DNA from: Acetilactobacillus jinshanensis
Lineage (GTDB): Bacteria; Bacillota; Bacilli; Lactobacillales; Lactobacillaceae
Direction of reading: 5' to 3'
DNA: 64,000 nt
Assembly (NCBI RefSeq): GCF_004359375.1
Contig: NZ_CP034726.1
Location: 868,001 to 932,000, forward strand
The translations under genes were made by a program, and so were the position numbers. Positions 52,588-61,290 of this stretch are shown piece by piece. Each line of letters opens with the position of its first letter. The stretch's first letter is position 1. Under the pieces are notes generated by a model, which was not told where the DNA came from, made no database searches, and saw only the letters and a list, made by a program, of their open reading frames with translations.

Positions 52588-52622
52588 GCTCTGCTGATTA
52601 GTTAATTAGTAGGGCTTTTCTT
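52588..52622 (+). terminator. Terminator within the permease leader
   Basis: GCTCTGCTGATTA pairs over thirteen positions (with wobbles) with TAATTAGTAGGGC, then TTTTC. It ends only 28 bases before the permease ATG, so the permease must be reached by read-through: a likely attenuator. Confidence 0.7.
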
Positions 52623-52649
52623 TCTATATTTAGAAGGGAGCTGACATTT

Positions 52650-54125
52650 ATGCAAGCGTCACATGGCGGACCAAAAGTAAAGTTAAAGCGAACGCTAACG
52701 CCAGCTAAAATGCAGATGATCGCCTTAGGTGGTGCCATCGGTGTTGGACTGTTCATGGGTTCAGCATCCACCATTCAGTGGACCGGTCCATCAGTCTTAC
52801 TGGACTACGCAATTGCCGGATTTGTTATCTATCTGGTTATGCGAGCCCTAGGTGAAATGCTGTATGTTCACCCGGTTACTGGTTCGTTCGCCGACTTTGC
52901 CAATTATTATATGCACCCGATTTTCGGGTATCTCACCGCCTGGAGTAATATCTTTGAGTGGATTATCACCGGTACCAGTGAAGTCATTGCGATGGGTACA
53001 TATTGTCATTACTGGTGGCCTAGTTTACCGCGTTGGGTACCAGGATTAATTGCCATCGTGTTCCTATGCAGTGTCAACATGATTTCTGTTAAGTCATATG
53101 GTAACTTCGAATACTGGTTCTCAATGATTAAAGTTGTCACCATTATCCTGATGATTATTGCCGGACTCGGTGTCATCATCTTTGGTTTTGGTAACGGCAT
53201 GCATCCCGTTGGTGTTAGTAACCTTTGGTCACACGGCTTCTTTGGTCATGGCTTGAAAGGCTTCCTATTTGCCTTTGCGGTTGTCATTGCTTCATACCAA
53301 GGTGTTGAATTCATCGGGATTACCGCCGGTGAAGCTGAAGACCCGCAGCATTCGATTGTGAAAGCCGTTCAGTCGACCATTTGGCGAATCATGATCTTTT
53401 ACGTTGGTTCCATTTTCGTAATTGTCAGTATCTTTCCGTGGAATCAGTTGGATGCTCAACAATCACCGTTCGTTGAAACCTTCTCAAAGATTGGGATTAC
53501 GATTGCTGCCGGTGTCATTAACTTCGTTGTTTTAACTGCTGCATTATCTGGTTGTAACTCCGGGATTTACAGTACCAGTCGAATGACCTTTAACTTAGCT
53601 AGTAAGCATGAATTACCGAAAAGCTTCACGAAGATCAACCATAACGGGGTACCGTACATTGCCGTACTTGCCGTTTCGATCGGGATCTTCCTAGGACTAG
53701 TATTGAACATTATCTTGCCGTTCTTCATCAAGAGCAGTGGCAAGATCTTCGTCATGGTTTACAGTGCCGGGATTCTGCCAGGCATGGTCCCTTGGATCGT
53801 CATTCTGATTAGTCAGATGCGGTTCAGAAAGATTGAACCTCAGTCATTACATAATCATCCGTTCAAGATGCCGTGGTCACCATTCAGTAACTATGGTGCG
53901 TTAGCGATCCTGTTCGCAACCTTGATCGTGATGATGTTTAACCCTGATACTCAGATTCCGCTGTTGATCGGTGTCATCTTCTTAGCAACCTTTACGTTTA
54001 TCTACATCATCAGACATAATAAATGGCGCTTGATCAATAAAAAGTGGTTTATGAATCACTTTAAGTGGATGCACCTTAAGAAGAGTCACCATTACTCTAG
54101 AGACTACTTAAGATACCTAAGTTAG
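52650..54125 (+). CDS. Amino-acid permease (AAT family), paralogue of the 18000 permease
   Basis: 491 residues. ALGGAIGVGLFMGSA near the N-terminus and ASYQGVEFIGITAGEAEDP in segment 6; much of the sequence matches the serine-leader permease at 18000-19382. A basic C-terminal tail (residues 456-491) is extra. ATG behind AAGGGAGC. The segment-6 motif has the normal spacing, unlike the paralogue. Substrate unknown. Confidence 0.9.
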   Translation: MQASHGGPKVKLKRTLTPAKMQMIALGGAIGVGLFMGSASTIQWTGPSVLLDYAIAGFVIYLVMRALGEMLYVHPVTGSFADFANYYMHPIFGYLTAWSNIFEWIITGTSEVIAMGTYCHYWWPSLPRWVPGLIAIVFLCSVNMISVKSYGNFEYWFSMIKVVTIILMIIAGLGVIIFGFGNGMHPVGVSNLWSHGFFGHGLKGFLFAFAVVIASYQGVEFIGITAGEAEDPQHSIVKAVQSTIWRIMIFYVGSIFVIVSIFPWNQLDAQQSPFVETFSKIGITIAAGVINFVVLTAALSGCNSGIYSTSRMTFNLASKHELPKSFTKINHNGVPYIAVLAVSIGIFLGLVLNIILPFFIKSSGKIFVMVYSAGILPGMVPWIVILISQMRFRKIEPQSLHNHPFKMPWSPFSNYGALAILFATLIVMMFNPDTQIPLLIGVIFLATFTFIYIIRHNKWRLINKKWFMNHFKWMHLKKSHHYSRDYLRYLS

Positions 54126-54226
54126 CTTGTGAAAGTGGAATGTTGAATGTGTGAAATCAACACCTATTGAGTGGGTTTGAGCCATGATTATGATGATCCA
54201 AATCCATATGATAGGAGGTGAATGAT

Positions 54227-54322
54227 GTGAGAAATCATAAAGCTGATTGGCCAAGAAAATGTAAGCGCTTGCATAAGTGTGAACTTATCAAGTGGCTGTT
54301 TGTAAAGGAAGTAATACAATGA
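54227..54322 (+). CDS. Short coupled ORF before the microprotein gene
   Basis: 31 codons from GTG 54227 behind a perfect AGGAGGTGA. Basic with Trp and Cys (RKCKRLHKCELIKW). Its stop overlaps the next start in ATGA, so translation is coupled. A cre site lies inside it. It could be a leader whose translation opens the microprotein start. Confidence 0.55.
   Translation: MRNHKADWPRKCKRLHKCELIKWLFVKEVIQ
54260..54273 (+). promoter_or_regulatory. cre site (CcpA operator) before pyruvate oxidase
   Basis: TGTAAGCGCTTGCA is a near-perfect palindrome matching the cre consensus. Pyruvate oxidase of lactobacilli is known to be under catabolite control, and pox starts 267 bases downstream. The site lies inside the coupled short ORF, so a roadblock mode is possible. 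Confidence 0.7.
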
Positions 54323-54483
54323 CCATTTCCGTATTAGCTGCATTAATTATCTTAATCGCATTACCTTTAAGCTATGCTTTAGTAAAGTTAATTAGCTTGG
54401 GTTATGAAACACGTAACAGCGATGAAAAGAACTTCGCTCGCTACTTACGGAATAAGGAACGCTATCAGGAATACTTTGACTGA
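54319..54483 (+). CDS. LPLSYALVK microprotein A, membrane
   Basis: 54 residues from ATG 54319 behind AAGGAAG. One hydrophobic helix (SVLAALIILIALPLSYALV) and a charged tail (NFARYLRNKERYQEYFD). It shares SVLA and LPLSYALVK with the 48-residue protein at 58983. It precedes pyruvate oxidase by 57 bases and is probably on the same transcript. No family recognised. Confidence 0.7.
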   Translation: MTISVLAALIILIALPLSYALVKLISLGYETRNSDEKNFARYLRNKERYQEYFD

Positions 54484-54539
54484 TTAGCTGATGGGATTAA
54501 TGATTGATTAATAAATGAAAGATTAAGGAGATCTTTTCA

Positions 54540-56342
54540 ATGACTAAAGATATCGAAGCATATGTTGCTGGATTGAAGGTTCTAGAATCATATGGAGTTA
54601 AAGATATGTTTGGTTATCCAGCAGGTTCTGTTAATTCTCTGCTTAATGCATTGGATCAAGAACAGGATAACGTTAAATACATCCAGGTCCGTCATGAACA
54701 AGTAGCTGCGCTAGCTGCTAGTGCCCATGCTAAATTAACTGGCAAGATCGGTGTCTGCTTTGGTTCAGCTGGTCCAGGTGCCGCTAACCTGATTAACGGT
54801 CTGTATGATGCGAAAGACGATCATGCTCCAGTTTTGGCATTAATCGGTCAGACATCTAATAAGTTAATGAACTATGACTTCTTCCAAGAATTTCCGGAAT
54901 CTCCAATGTTCGCTAACATTGCTCAGTACGACCGCATTGTAATGACACCAGAAAGCTTACCACATGTTATTAATGAAGCCGTTCAGCAAGCATACAAGAA
55001 CAAAGGTGTCTCGGTCGTTGTCGTACCAAACAACTTTGGTTATGTAAAGATCCCAGACAGTAACTACACCAGTGCTTCCAAATCAATGGAAAAGGCTACG
55101 CCACAACCAAAGGCAACCCATCGTGAGATTATTGAATTCTTAAAGATGGTCAAAGAAGCCAAGCGCCCAGTAATGCACGTTGGCCGTGGTATTCATGGCA
55201 ATGGTGACTTGGTCGTTCGTTTATCCAAGAAACTTCGGATTCCAGTTTGTGTCGATGGCTTAGCCCGTGGCTTGATTGATTCCCATTACGAAGGTTACAT
55301 GGGATCAGCTAACCGTGCGGCTACTAAACCAGCCGATGAAGCTATTTCGTCAGCTGACTTAGTAATCGCAATCGGTGGTGACTTCTCATTCGCTCAGACT
55401 TACTACGCATCACATCCATTTAAGTACGTTCAAGTCGATAACGACCGTAGCGAATTAGGTAAGCACCACTCATTAGACTTAGGTATCTGGGCCGATGCCG
55501 GTGACTTCTTGACTAAAGCCTTAAGAGCCAGTCACGATGCCGGATCATCCAAGTTCTTCGATGACATGGTCGTTGATAAGCATAACTGGGACGACTATAT
55601 TCATCACATTCAGACCATGCCAAAGAAATACATTCACACCCAACAGATTTATTACTGGTTGAACAAGAAGGCCGATTCAGACGCCATCTACTCAATCGAT
55701 ACCGGTAATAATACCATTGATAGCTTCCGTTACTTAAATCTATATCATCATAAATGGTCATTATCGGCATTATTCGCAACCATGGGTTACGGTTTACCAG
55801 CATCCATTGCCGCTCAGTTAGACTACCCGCACCGTCAGGTCATCGACTTATGTGGTGATGGTGCCATGACGATGGTCATCCAAGACTTAGTAACCTTGCA
55901 TAAATATGACTTACCAGTCTTGAACATCGTTACTTCGAACCGTGACTTAGGCTTCATCATGGGTGAACAAGAAGATGCCCCGATGAAGTTCTTCGGTTTA
56001 CACTTACAGGACTTAAGCTTCGCTAAGGTTGCTGAAGCCATGGGTGTTAAAGCCGTAACGATTACTAAACCTGAACAAATTCCTAAAGCTTTAGATGAAG
56101 CTGAAGAAACGATGAAACAGGGCCACCCATTTCTAATTGACGCCAAGGTTGTTGATGAACGAGCTCTTCCGGTTGAAGACCTCCAAATCCACTCGGTCAA
56201 TGGTAAAGTCAGTGAAACCGTTGCACCAACATACCGCCAAGACAAGGCCAACGGTGGTCACTACACCTTACGTCAATTCTTTAACCAGTATCATGGTCAG
56301 GGCCTGAAATCATTGCCTGAGATCATGAAAGCAAATCAGTAG
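54540..56342 (+). CDS. pox: Pyruvate oxidase
   Basis: 600 residues of the ThDP/FAD pyruvate oxidase family. VRHEQVAALAA holds the catalytic Glu53, GSAGPGAANLINGLYDA is typical, and DLCGDGAMTM opens the ThDP motif. It converts pyruvate, phosphate and oxygen to acetyl phosphate, CO2 and H2O2. ATG behind AAGGAGAT. The cre site and microprotein genes lie upstream; a nitroreductase follows after a terminator. Confidence 0.92.
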   Translation: MTKDIEAYVAGLKVLESYGVKDMFGYPAGSVNSLLNALDQEQDNVKYIQVRHEQVAALAASAHAKLTGKIGVCFGSAGPGAANLINGLYDAKDDHAPVLALIGQTSNKLMNYDFFQEFPESPMFANIAQYDRIVMTPESLPHVINEAVQQAYKNKGVSVVVVPNNFGYVKIPDSNYTSASKSMEKATPQPKATHREIIEFLKMVKEAKRPVMHVGRGIHGNGDLVVRLSKKLRIPVCVDGLARGLIDSHYEGYMGSANRAATKPADEAISSADLVIAIGGDFSFAQTYYASHPFKYVQVDNDRSELGKHHSLDLGIWADAGDFLTKALRASHDAGSSKFFDDMVVDKHNWDDYIHHIQTMPKKYIHTQQIYYWLNKKADSDAIYSIDTGNNTIDSFRYLNLYHHKWSLSALFATMGYGLPASIAAQLDYPHRQVIDLCGDGAMTMVIQDLVTLHKYDLPVLNIVTSNRDLGFIMGEQEDAPMKFFGLHLQDLSFAKVAEAMGVKAVTITKPEQIPKALDEAEETMKQGHPFLIDAKVVDERALPVEDLQIHSVNGKVSETVAPTYRQDKANGGHYTLRQFFNQYHGQGLKSLPEIMKANQ

Positions 56343-56378
56343 TGATTGGTCTGCATATGGATCCCTTCGATTTTAAGC

Positions 56379-56413
56379 GAAGCGTCGTTCGAAAAGAACG
56401 GCGCTTTTCTTTT
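56379..56413 (+). terminator. Terminator of pox
   Basis: AGCGTCGTTC pairs with GAACGGCGCT, followed by TTTCTTTTT. Confidence 0.85.
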
Positions 56414-56472
56414 TATTCTCATTTTGGTAAAGTTAACTATGAAAGTCATTATACGTGAAAGGATCCGACAGA

Positions 56473-57090
56473 ATGCAATCCAACATGTTAAAAATCGCTA
56501 AAATGCGCCGCAGTATTTATCATCTGGGCCGTGACGTTAAATTAAGTCAGGATGAAGTGATTGATTTAATTGAAAATGCCGTCAAGCTAGCACCGACACC
56601 GTTCAATAACCAGTCCGTTCGAGCCGTGATCGTTACAGGTCAGGCTCAGGATAAGTTATGGGACGTTATTAGAGATTCCGTTAAATCGGTCGTTGGTGAA
56701 GATAAGTATCAAAAGGCCTTTGCTCCAAAGGTTACCAGCTTTAAAGCAGGTTATGGAACAGTTATGTTCTACACCGATGTCAACGTTGTTAAACAAAGTG
56801 CCAAACAGTTTGCTGGCTTTCCGGCCATTAACTTCTCCGAATGGGCTGAACAGGCCCAGGGCAATGCCCAGAGTGCCGTTTGGGATGCTTTAGCTGAACA
56901 GAAGATTGGTGCCAGCATTCATCATTATGCATCGCTATTAGGGACGACCGTTTCTGACAATATCGCTAAACAGTTCAAGATTCCAAGTAACTGGTGGTTA
57001 CGGACTGAAATGGTCTTTGGCTCGATTGAAAAGTCAGCCCACCCGAAGACCTTTATTAGTGACGAAAAGCGGTTTAGAGTCTTCAAATAA
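56473..57090 (+). CDS. Nitroreductase family protein
   Basis: 205 residues from ATG 56473 behind AAAGGA. RRSIYHLG at the N-terminus, APTPFNNQSVRAVIV with the FMN contacts, and GASIHHYASLLG are typical of the YdgI/HBN-type nitroreductases. An FMN-dependent, NAD(P)H-using reductase. Confidence 0.88.
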   Translation: MQSNMLKIAKMRRSIYHLGRDVKLSQDEVIDLIENAVKLAPTPFNNQSVRAVIVTGQAQDKLWDVIRDSVKSVVGEDKYQKAFAPKVTSFKAGYGTVMFYTDVNVVKQSAKQFAGFPAINFSEWAEQAQGNAQSAVWDALAEQKIGASIHHYASLLGTTVSDNIAKQFKIPSNWWLRTEMVFGSIEKSAHPKTFISDEKRFRVFK

Positions 57091-57162
57091 CTCCGTTAAG
57101 TTGAAATATTAGGGACTTCGTCGAGTTTGTTTTAAAATTACTTTTAGAGGGGGAGGTCAACC

Positions 57163-57735
57163 ATGTCTAAGAAAGTCAATCCATCAGGTGAACGAAATTT
57201 CTTGATCGGCCTATCCAGGCAGACCAAGGGTAGTGATGGTTTCATGCCGTCCGGCAATAATCACCACCGCAAATTCTGGTACATCGTTCTTGGCATCGTC
57301 GTTGTCATCGTATTATTTATTTTTGGTGCAAATATTTACGGTAGTCATCATTCGACTAAATCACAGCCGAGTCACCATACGAGAGTTACCAAGGTTGCTA
57401 AAAAGCCAACGTATCATAAGGCCAAAAAGTCCAAGAAGCACGCCACTAAGGAAAGTAGCAAAGAAAAAACCATTCGCCAGCGTGCTAAGAAGGTTCGTCG
57501 TGCTAAAAAGTTAGCTCAAAAGAAGTTAGCTGCCGAACGAAAAGCTGCCCGTAAAGCCGCTCGTCGTAATCGTGGTGGCAACCGTAACAATGGTGCAGCT
57601 ACTACTTATCGTCAGGCGACCACGCCAAAACGTCAGTACAGTCGTCAGACTACTCAGACAACGTCTAAGTCCAGTCAGACCAACACTGGTACTCAATCAA
57701 ATAACAATGCGCAGTCGAACAATAGTCAGAAATAA
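57163..57735 (+). CDS. Polycationic membrane-anchored protein
   Basis: 190 residues: a cytoplasmic N-terminus, one hydrophobic helix (YIVLGIVVVIVLFIFGANIY), then an external region dominated by Lys, Arg and Ala (57370-57600) and a Gln/Ser/Thr/Asn tail. It resembles the linker of wall-binding proteins but has no LysM or catalytic domain after it. It could bind teichoic acid or DNA, or be a truncated wall protein. ATG behind GGGGGAGG. Confidence 0.75.
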   Translation: MSKKVNPSGERNFLIGLSRQTKGSDGFMPSGNNHHRKFWYIVLGIVVVIVLFIFGANIYGSHHSTKSQPSHHTRVTKVAKKPTYHKAKKSKKHATKESSKEKTIRQRAKKVRRAKKLAQKKLAAERKAARKAARRNRGGNRNNGAATTYRQATTPKRQYSRQTTQTTSKSSQTNTGTQSNNNAQSNNSQK

Positions 57736-57758
57736 TAACTAATTGATTTGATTAAAAT

Positions 57759-57797
57759 AATCTCTATAACGTTTCCGTGTTATAGAGATTTTATTTT
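57759..57797 (+). terminator. Terminator
   Basis: AATCTCTATAAC pairs with GTTATAGAGATT, followed by TTATTTT. Confidence 0.85.
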
Positions 57798-57820
57798 GGC
57801 TAAATTAGGGAGTAAATAGT

Positions 57821-58570
57821 GTGTTACTTAGAAAATTCAGGATTCCCGCCAGTAATTCGTTAACGTCATGGCGAGGTAAACCACAGGTCTTTCATTACCA
57901 ATTATCTTGTGAGATGTATATTCCAGAGAACGTTAAACCTAAAGGAATCATTATCGTGAGTCATGGTTATAGCGCCACGATGGAGTCGACGTTTCGCTAC
58001 GTTAACCCATTGATCAAAACAGGTTATGCAATTTGCCTGTTTGATTTTGGCGGATACGGATCCAGTCGAAGTCGTGATTTTGATGAATTAGACGCCAGTG
58101 TCTTGACCGAAAAGGTCGATTTGATTACCGTAATCAAGGATATGGAAAAGAATTTCCATCCCAAACGTTTAATCTTGATGGGATGCTCACAGGGTGGCCT
58201 AGTGTCAGCATTAGTTGCCAATGACTACCCAAAGTTAATTGATAAAATGATCCTGTTTTATCCCGGCTTTAGCATTCCGGATAACATGAAGAGTGGCCAC
58301 CCAATCTTGAGCTACGACGGTGCCCGAATTGGTGCTCGTTACGTCGTGGACGGTCAAAAGTTGGACCCGTGGAAACAGATTAAGAATTATCATGGACCCG
58401 TGCTGATTTGTCATGGCACCGCTGATTATCTGGTTAATTTTAAATATTCTCAGACTGCCGCCAAGGTTTATTCAAACGCTAAATTAGTACCGATTCCGCA
58501 TGGTGATCACTGCTTCTATAAACACGGTTTCCGTCAAGCGATGCATGAAGTCGATACGTTCTTGAAATAA
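57821..58570 (+). CDS. Alpha/beta hydrolase (monoacylglycerol lipase-like)
   Basis: 249 residues from GTG 57821 behind AGGGAG. IIVSHGYSATMES oxyanion region, nucleophile elbow GCSQGG (Ser near 121), acidic residue in HGTADYLV and His in PHGDHCFYK. A complete Ser-Asp-His triad. The family cleaves acyl esters; substrate unknown. Confidence 0.88.
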   Translation: MLLRKFRIPASNSLTSWRGKPQVFHYQLSCEMYIPENVKPKGIIIVSHGYSATMESTFRYVNPLIKTGYAICLFDFGGYGSSRSRDFDELDASVLTEKVDLITVIKDMEKNFHPKRLILMGCSQGGLVSALVANDYPKLIDKMILFYPGFSIPDNMKSGHPILSYDGARIGARYVVDGQKLDPWKQIKNYHGPVLICHGTADYLVNFKYSQTAAKVYSNAKLVPIPHGDHCFYKHGFRQAMHEVDTFLK

Positions 58571-58678
58571 TCCACATAATTGTGATACATTATACCAATG
58601 TCGCTCGAGTGGTGCTATAGTCTATTGTGACGAAAGTAAAAGGTGCTACAAGGGCACTTTAAAGGGAAAGAGATTCAC

Positions 58679-58846
58679 ATGATCGCAAAGATTATTTCAA
58701 CAGAATTAATTTGGTTCTTCATTTTTATCGTATTATTTAGCATGATTCATGCTTGGCGTAAAAACAGTAGCTTTCAGCGTGTCGTGGTCTTCTTGATGTC
58801 AGAAATCGTGGCTGCGATCATCGTTTCTTATCCATTATGGCCTTAA
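58679..58846 (+). CDS. Small membrane protein, 55 residues
   Basis: ATG 58679 behind AAAGGGAAAGAGA. Two hydrophobic helices around a basic loop (WRKNSSFQR). No family recognised. Confidence 0.6.
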   Translation: MIAKIISTELIWFFIFIVLFSMIHAWRKNSSFQRVVVFLMSEIVAAIIVSYPLWP

Positions 58847-58865
58847 ATTAATCTTTAGTTAATTT

Positions 58866-58974
58866 TTGAATATAATCATGAATATGATATACTAATACAC
58901 GTCGATTGATATAATCGTATGTCTTTCTTCTGAGACCTTTAATGGTCGAATCTATTAAAAGTTTGAGAAGGAGG
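58866..58974 (+). promoter_or_regulatory. Promoter and ribosome-site-masking leader of microprotein B
   Basis: TTGAAT (58866-58871), a 16-base spacer and TATACT (58888-58893). In the leader CTTTCTTCT (58923-58931) can pair over all nine positions (some wobble) with AGAAGGAGG (58966-58974), the ribosome binding site, and the stem extends further. A masked start is typical of tightly controlled small toxic peptides. Confidence 0.6.
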
Positions 58975-58982
58975 AAATGCTT

Positions 58983-59129
58983 ATGTCTCTTAGTGTTTTA
59001 GCATTTTTAATTATTGCTATTACTTTGCCACTAAGTTATGCCTTAGTTAAAGGCATTAGCTTCGCTTATGAAGCTAAGGATGCTAAAATCCACGCTTTAG
59101 ACAAAGCTGCCAGAAAGGCCAATAATTAA
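58983..59129 (+). CDS. LPLSYALVK microprotein B, membrane
   Basis: 48 residues from ATG 58983 behind AGAAGGAGG. One hydrophobic helix (SVLAFLIIAITLPLSYALV) and a charged helical tail (KDAKIHALDKAARK). Paralogue of the protein at 54319; the tails differ. Too short for most gene callers. No family recognised; a toxin-like or regulatory membrane peptide is possible. Confidence 0.7.
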   Translation: MSLSVLAFLIIAITLPLSYALVKGISFAYEAKDAKIHALDKAARKANN

Positions 59130-59369
59130 ATTTCTTAAACCTTTGGTAAATCGAATGTTACTTGTATGCGAAATAACGAACAATTAAACCAATAATGATT
59201 AAGTTAAACTAGCAAAACACACTGCAGGAGATGTAATTGAAAGGTTGGTACCTAGATGTAAGGTATCGATAGATTGCATTATCTAACTGCGATGGCTTCT
59301 GTTTTTGACTTATCACAATTCTGTTTCCACCGTTTTTAAACAAGAATTTGTGCCGTCAAAGTTAGAAAA
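59130..59369. other. Intergenic stretch, no confirmed gene
   Basis: No coding frame with a ribosome binding site longer than about eleven codons. A hairpin ATCG-TAGAT/ATCTA-CGAT near 59265-59312 is followed by TTTTTG, so the microprotein B transcript may end there. Confidence 0.4.
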
Positions 59370-59404
59370 AAGTTCGTTAGGAATTATCCTAACGGGCTTT
59401 TTTT
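59370..59404. terminator. Bidirectional terminator
   Basis: CGTTAGGA pairs with TCCTAACG around AATTA; T-runs on both strands. It ends the sugar porter gene on the minus strand. Confidence 0.85.
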
Positions 59405-59424
59405 GTATCTCATTTAAGTTCTAA

Positions 59425-60312
59425 TTAACGTAAGAAACTTGTCATGATCCCGCCGACAACGATAACGGAAACTCCACTTAGCGTGTAGAATAAGGTCTTG
59501 CCGTGCTTGCGTTCGTGCAGGATCGTTAGTCCACAGATCGTGGAAATTACCGGTGTCATCTGAGATAGAGTAAATGCCGTTGAGACGCTGGTTAACATCA
59601 TTGCGGTCTGATAGAAGAACGTTCCTAGACTGGAGTTAAAGCCTTCAATAATATTCAGGAAAGCTGATTTATTAAAGAAGACGTTCCAATGACGGTCTTT
59701 CTTGGACATCAATGCCAAGATGACGGCACCTAAGAACATCCCGACCGTCTGAGACGGAAACGTAACCCAGCCGGAAGCATCTGGAATTCTCGGGAACGTT
59801 GAACAGATCGTATAACCAATCCCGGCACCTAGGATCAACTTAGTAACGTTAGCCGCAAACTGTTTCTTCTGAATGTACGTTGATTTAAGCGGTGTCTTTT
59901 TACCACCACGGGTACTGACGTAAACCCCGAAGATGATGAAAGCCACGGCTGAAAAACCAATGATCTTAGCTAATGGACTGGCCCAGCTGCCAAAAAACAG
60001 GACCCCGACGATGTTGACACCGACTAGCTGGACCCCGGAATTAATCGGGCTGGTGGTCGATACACTTAATCGATTGTAAGCGTGGTACTGAGCTAGTTGA
60101 CCGACAGACCAAAAAGCGCCACCGATGCAGCACCAGAAGAAGTCCCAGAAAGTGATGGTTGGCCTTTTAATTAGAAAAATAATTAGACCGATAACTAATC
60201 CACCATATGTCGTTCCTAACAATTGCTCGATGGGTTTACCACCCAGAAAATGAACGAAAACTGGCGTGAAACCCCAGAGTAATGCCGGAAGTAACGTAAT
60301 TAGCAATGTCAA
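59425..60312 (-). CDS. GRP-family sugar uptake protein (GlcU/RbsU-like)
   Basis: 295 residues, ten hydrophobic segments. N-terminal LLPALLWGFTPVFVHFLGGK, then VSTTSPINSGVQLVGVN and the C-terminal LTSVSTAFTLSQMTPVISTICG are typical of the glucose/ribose porter family. Proton-coupled import of glucose, ribose or a related sugar. Start TTG 60312 behind AAAGAGG. Confidence 0.88.
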   Translation of the reverse strand: MTLLITLLPALLWGFTPVFVHFLGGKPIEQLLGTTYGGLVIGLIIFLIKRPTITFWDFFWCCIGGAFWSVGQLAQYHAYNRLSVSTTSPINSGVQLVGVNIVGVLFFGSWASPLAKIIGFSAVAFIIFGVYVSTRGGKKTPLKSTYIQKKQFAANVTKLILGAGIGYTICSTFPRIPDASGWVTFPSQTVGMFLGAVILALMSKKDRHWNVFFNKSAFLNIIEGFNSSLGTFFYQTAMMLTSVSTAFTLSQMTPVISTICGLTILHERKHGKTLFYTLSGVSVIVVGGIMTSFLR

Positions 60313-60433
60313 TTTAGAATAACCTCTTTAATGACGAGTTAATTCCATTTTAGCATTTTGACGAGCGGAATGCCGAATTTATCAGGCATTTGGGACGTGG
60401 TAATATTGATTCAGAATATCGAGGGATAGTTTA

Positions 60434-61018
60434 ATGGACATTTTAAAATTAATTAAATCACAACAACCGTACTCAATCGTCTTCACCAAGATGCCTGACC
60501 AGTTACAGAAACAGGCTTATCATCTCTGCTGGATGTACAACATCTGTGATCCGAATGATCAAAAGAAACGTCAACGGATCTTAAAACAACTCTTTGGTAA
60601 GGATGTCCAAATTGGGATTAACCCGCCGTTTCACTGTGACTATGGTTTTAATATTCACGTGAAGGGAAGAGCTTTTCTAAATTACGGTGACGTTATTCTG
60701 GATACCTCGCCCGTTACGATTGGTGATGGAACCTTGCTTGCGCCTAACGTTTGCTTAGCATGCGCCGGTCATTCGGTCGATTATCATCAACGTCATGAAG
60801 GTGTGATGACCAGTGCTCCGATTACGATCGGCAAGGACGTCTGGATAGGTGCCAATACCTTCGTAAAGGGTGGCGTAACGATCGGCGATCATTCAGTCAT
60901 TGGCGCCGGGAGTGTCGTTACCAAAGATATTCCAGCTAACGTGGTGGCCTTTGGGACACCGTGCCGAGCTTACCGGAAAGTTACTCCGGCAGATCATTTA
61001 AAATACGTTATTCGTTAA
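60434..61018 (+). CDS. Maltose/galactoside O-acetyltransferase family protein
   Basis: 194 residues. A short helical N-terminal domain (maltose acetyltransferase type), then left-handed beta-helix hexapeptides ([40 protein letters not shown]) and the catalytic His in CAGHSVD. It acetylates a sugar with acetyl-CoA. Start ATG 60434; only a weak AGGGATAG site upstream. Confidence 0.9.
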   Translation: MDILKLIKSQQPYSIVFTKMPDQLQKQAYHLCWMYNICDPNDQKKRQRILKQLFGKDVQIGINPPFHCDYGFNIHVKGRAFLNYGDVILDTSPVTIGDGTLLAPNVCLACAGHSVDYHQRHEGVMTSAPITIGKDVWIGANTFVKGGVTIGDHSVIGAGSVVTKDIPANVVAFGTPCRAYRKVTPADHLKYVIR

Positions 61019-61061
61019 TATGGCTATTTATTGGTAAAAATATCAAAAAACCACATCAATA

Positions 61062-61089
61062 TTGACTTACTAAAATTAAGTGCTAAAGT
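61062..61089 (+). promoter_or_regulatory. Promoter of the Cys-leader and cystine-binding gene
   Basis: TTGACT (61062-61067) and TAAAGT (61084-61089) with 16 bases between. Transcription would start about 40 bases before the leader ORF. Confidence 0.55.
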
Positions 61090-61137
61090 AGAAATTGAAA
61101 TTTGAAGTAACTGATCTAGAAAGGGATGAAGTTAATC

Positions 61138-61212
61138 ATGATTAGTTTAATGAATTGTTGCTGTTGTTTAGTTAACGCTAACGCTAGTCATGATCAACCG
61201 AATCTTGAGTAA
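61138..61212 (+). CDS. Cysteine-run leader peptide
   Basis: 24 residues, MISLMNCCCCLVNANASHD onward, from ATG 61138 behind AAAGGGATG. Four Cys codons in a row (TGT TGC TGT TGT at 61156-61167) and nothing else notable. Cys is among the rarest residues in this window, and the next gene encodes a cystine-type binding protein, so the peptide probably senses cysteine supply through tRNA-Cys charging. No clear terminator follows; the mechanism may act on translation or on other RNA structure. Confidence 0.7.
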   Translation: MISLMNCCCCLVNANASHDQPNLE

Positions 61213-61290
61213 TCGTTAATTAATCAGCAGTTAATTTAAGATCAAAATTAAAAGACGTCAAATCTACTTATAAAAGGGGATAATGTAGAA

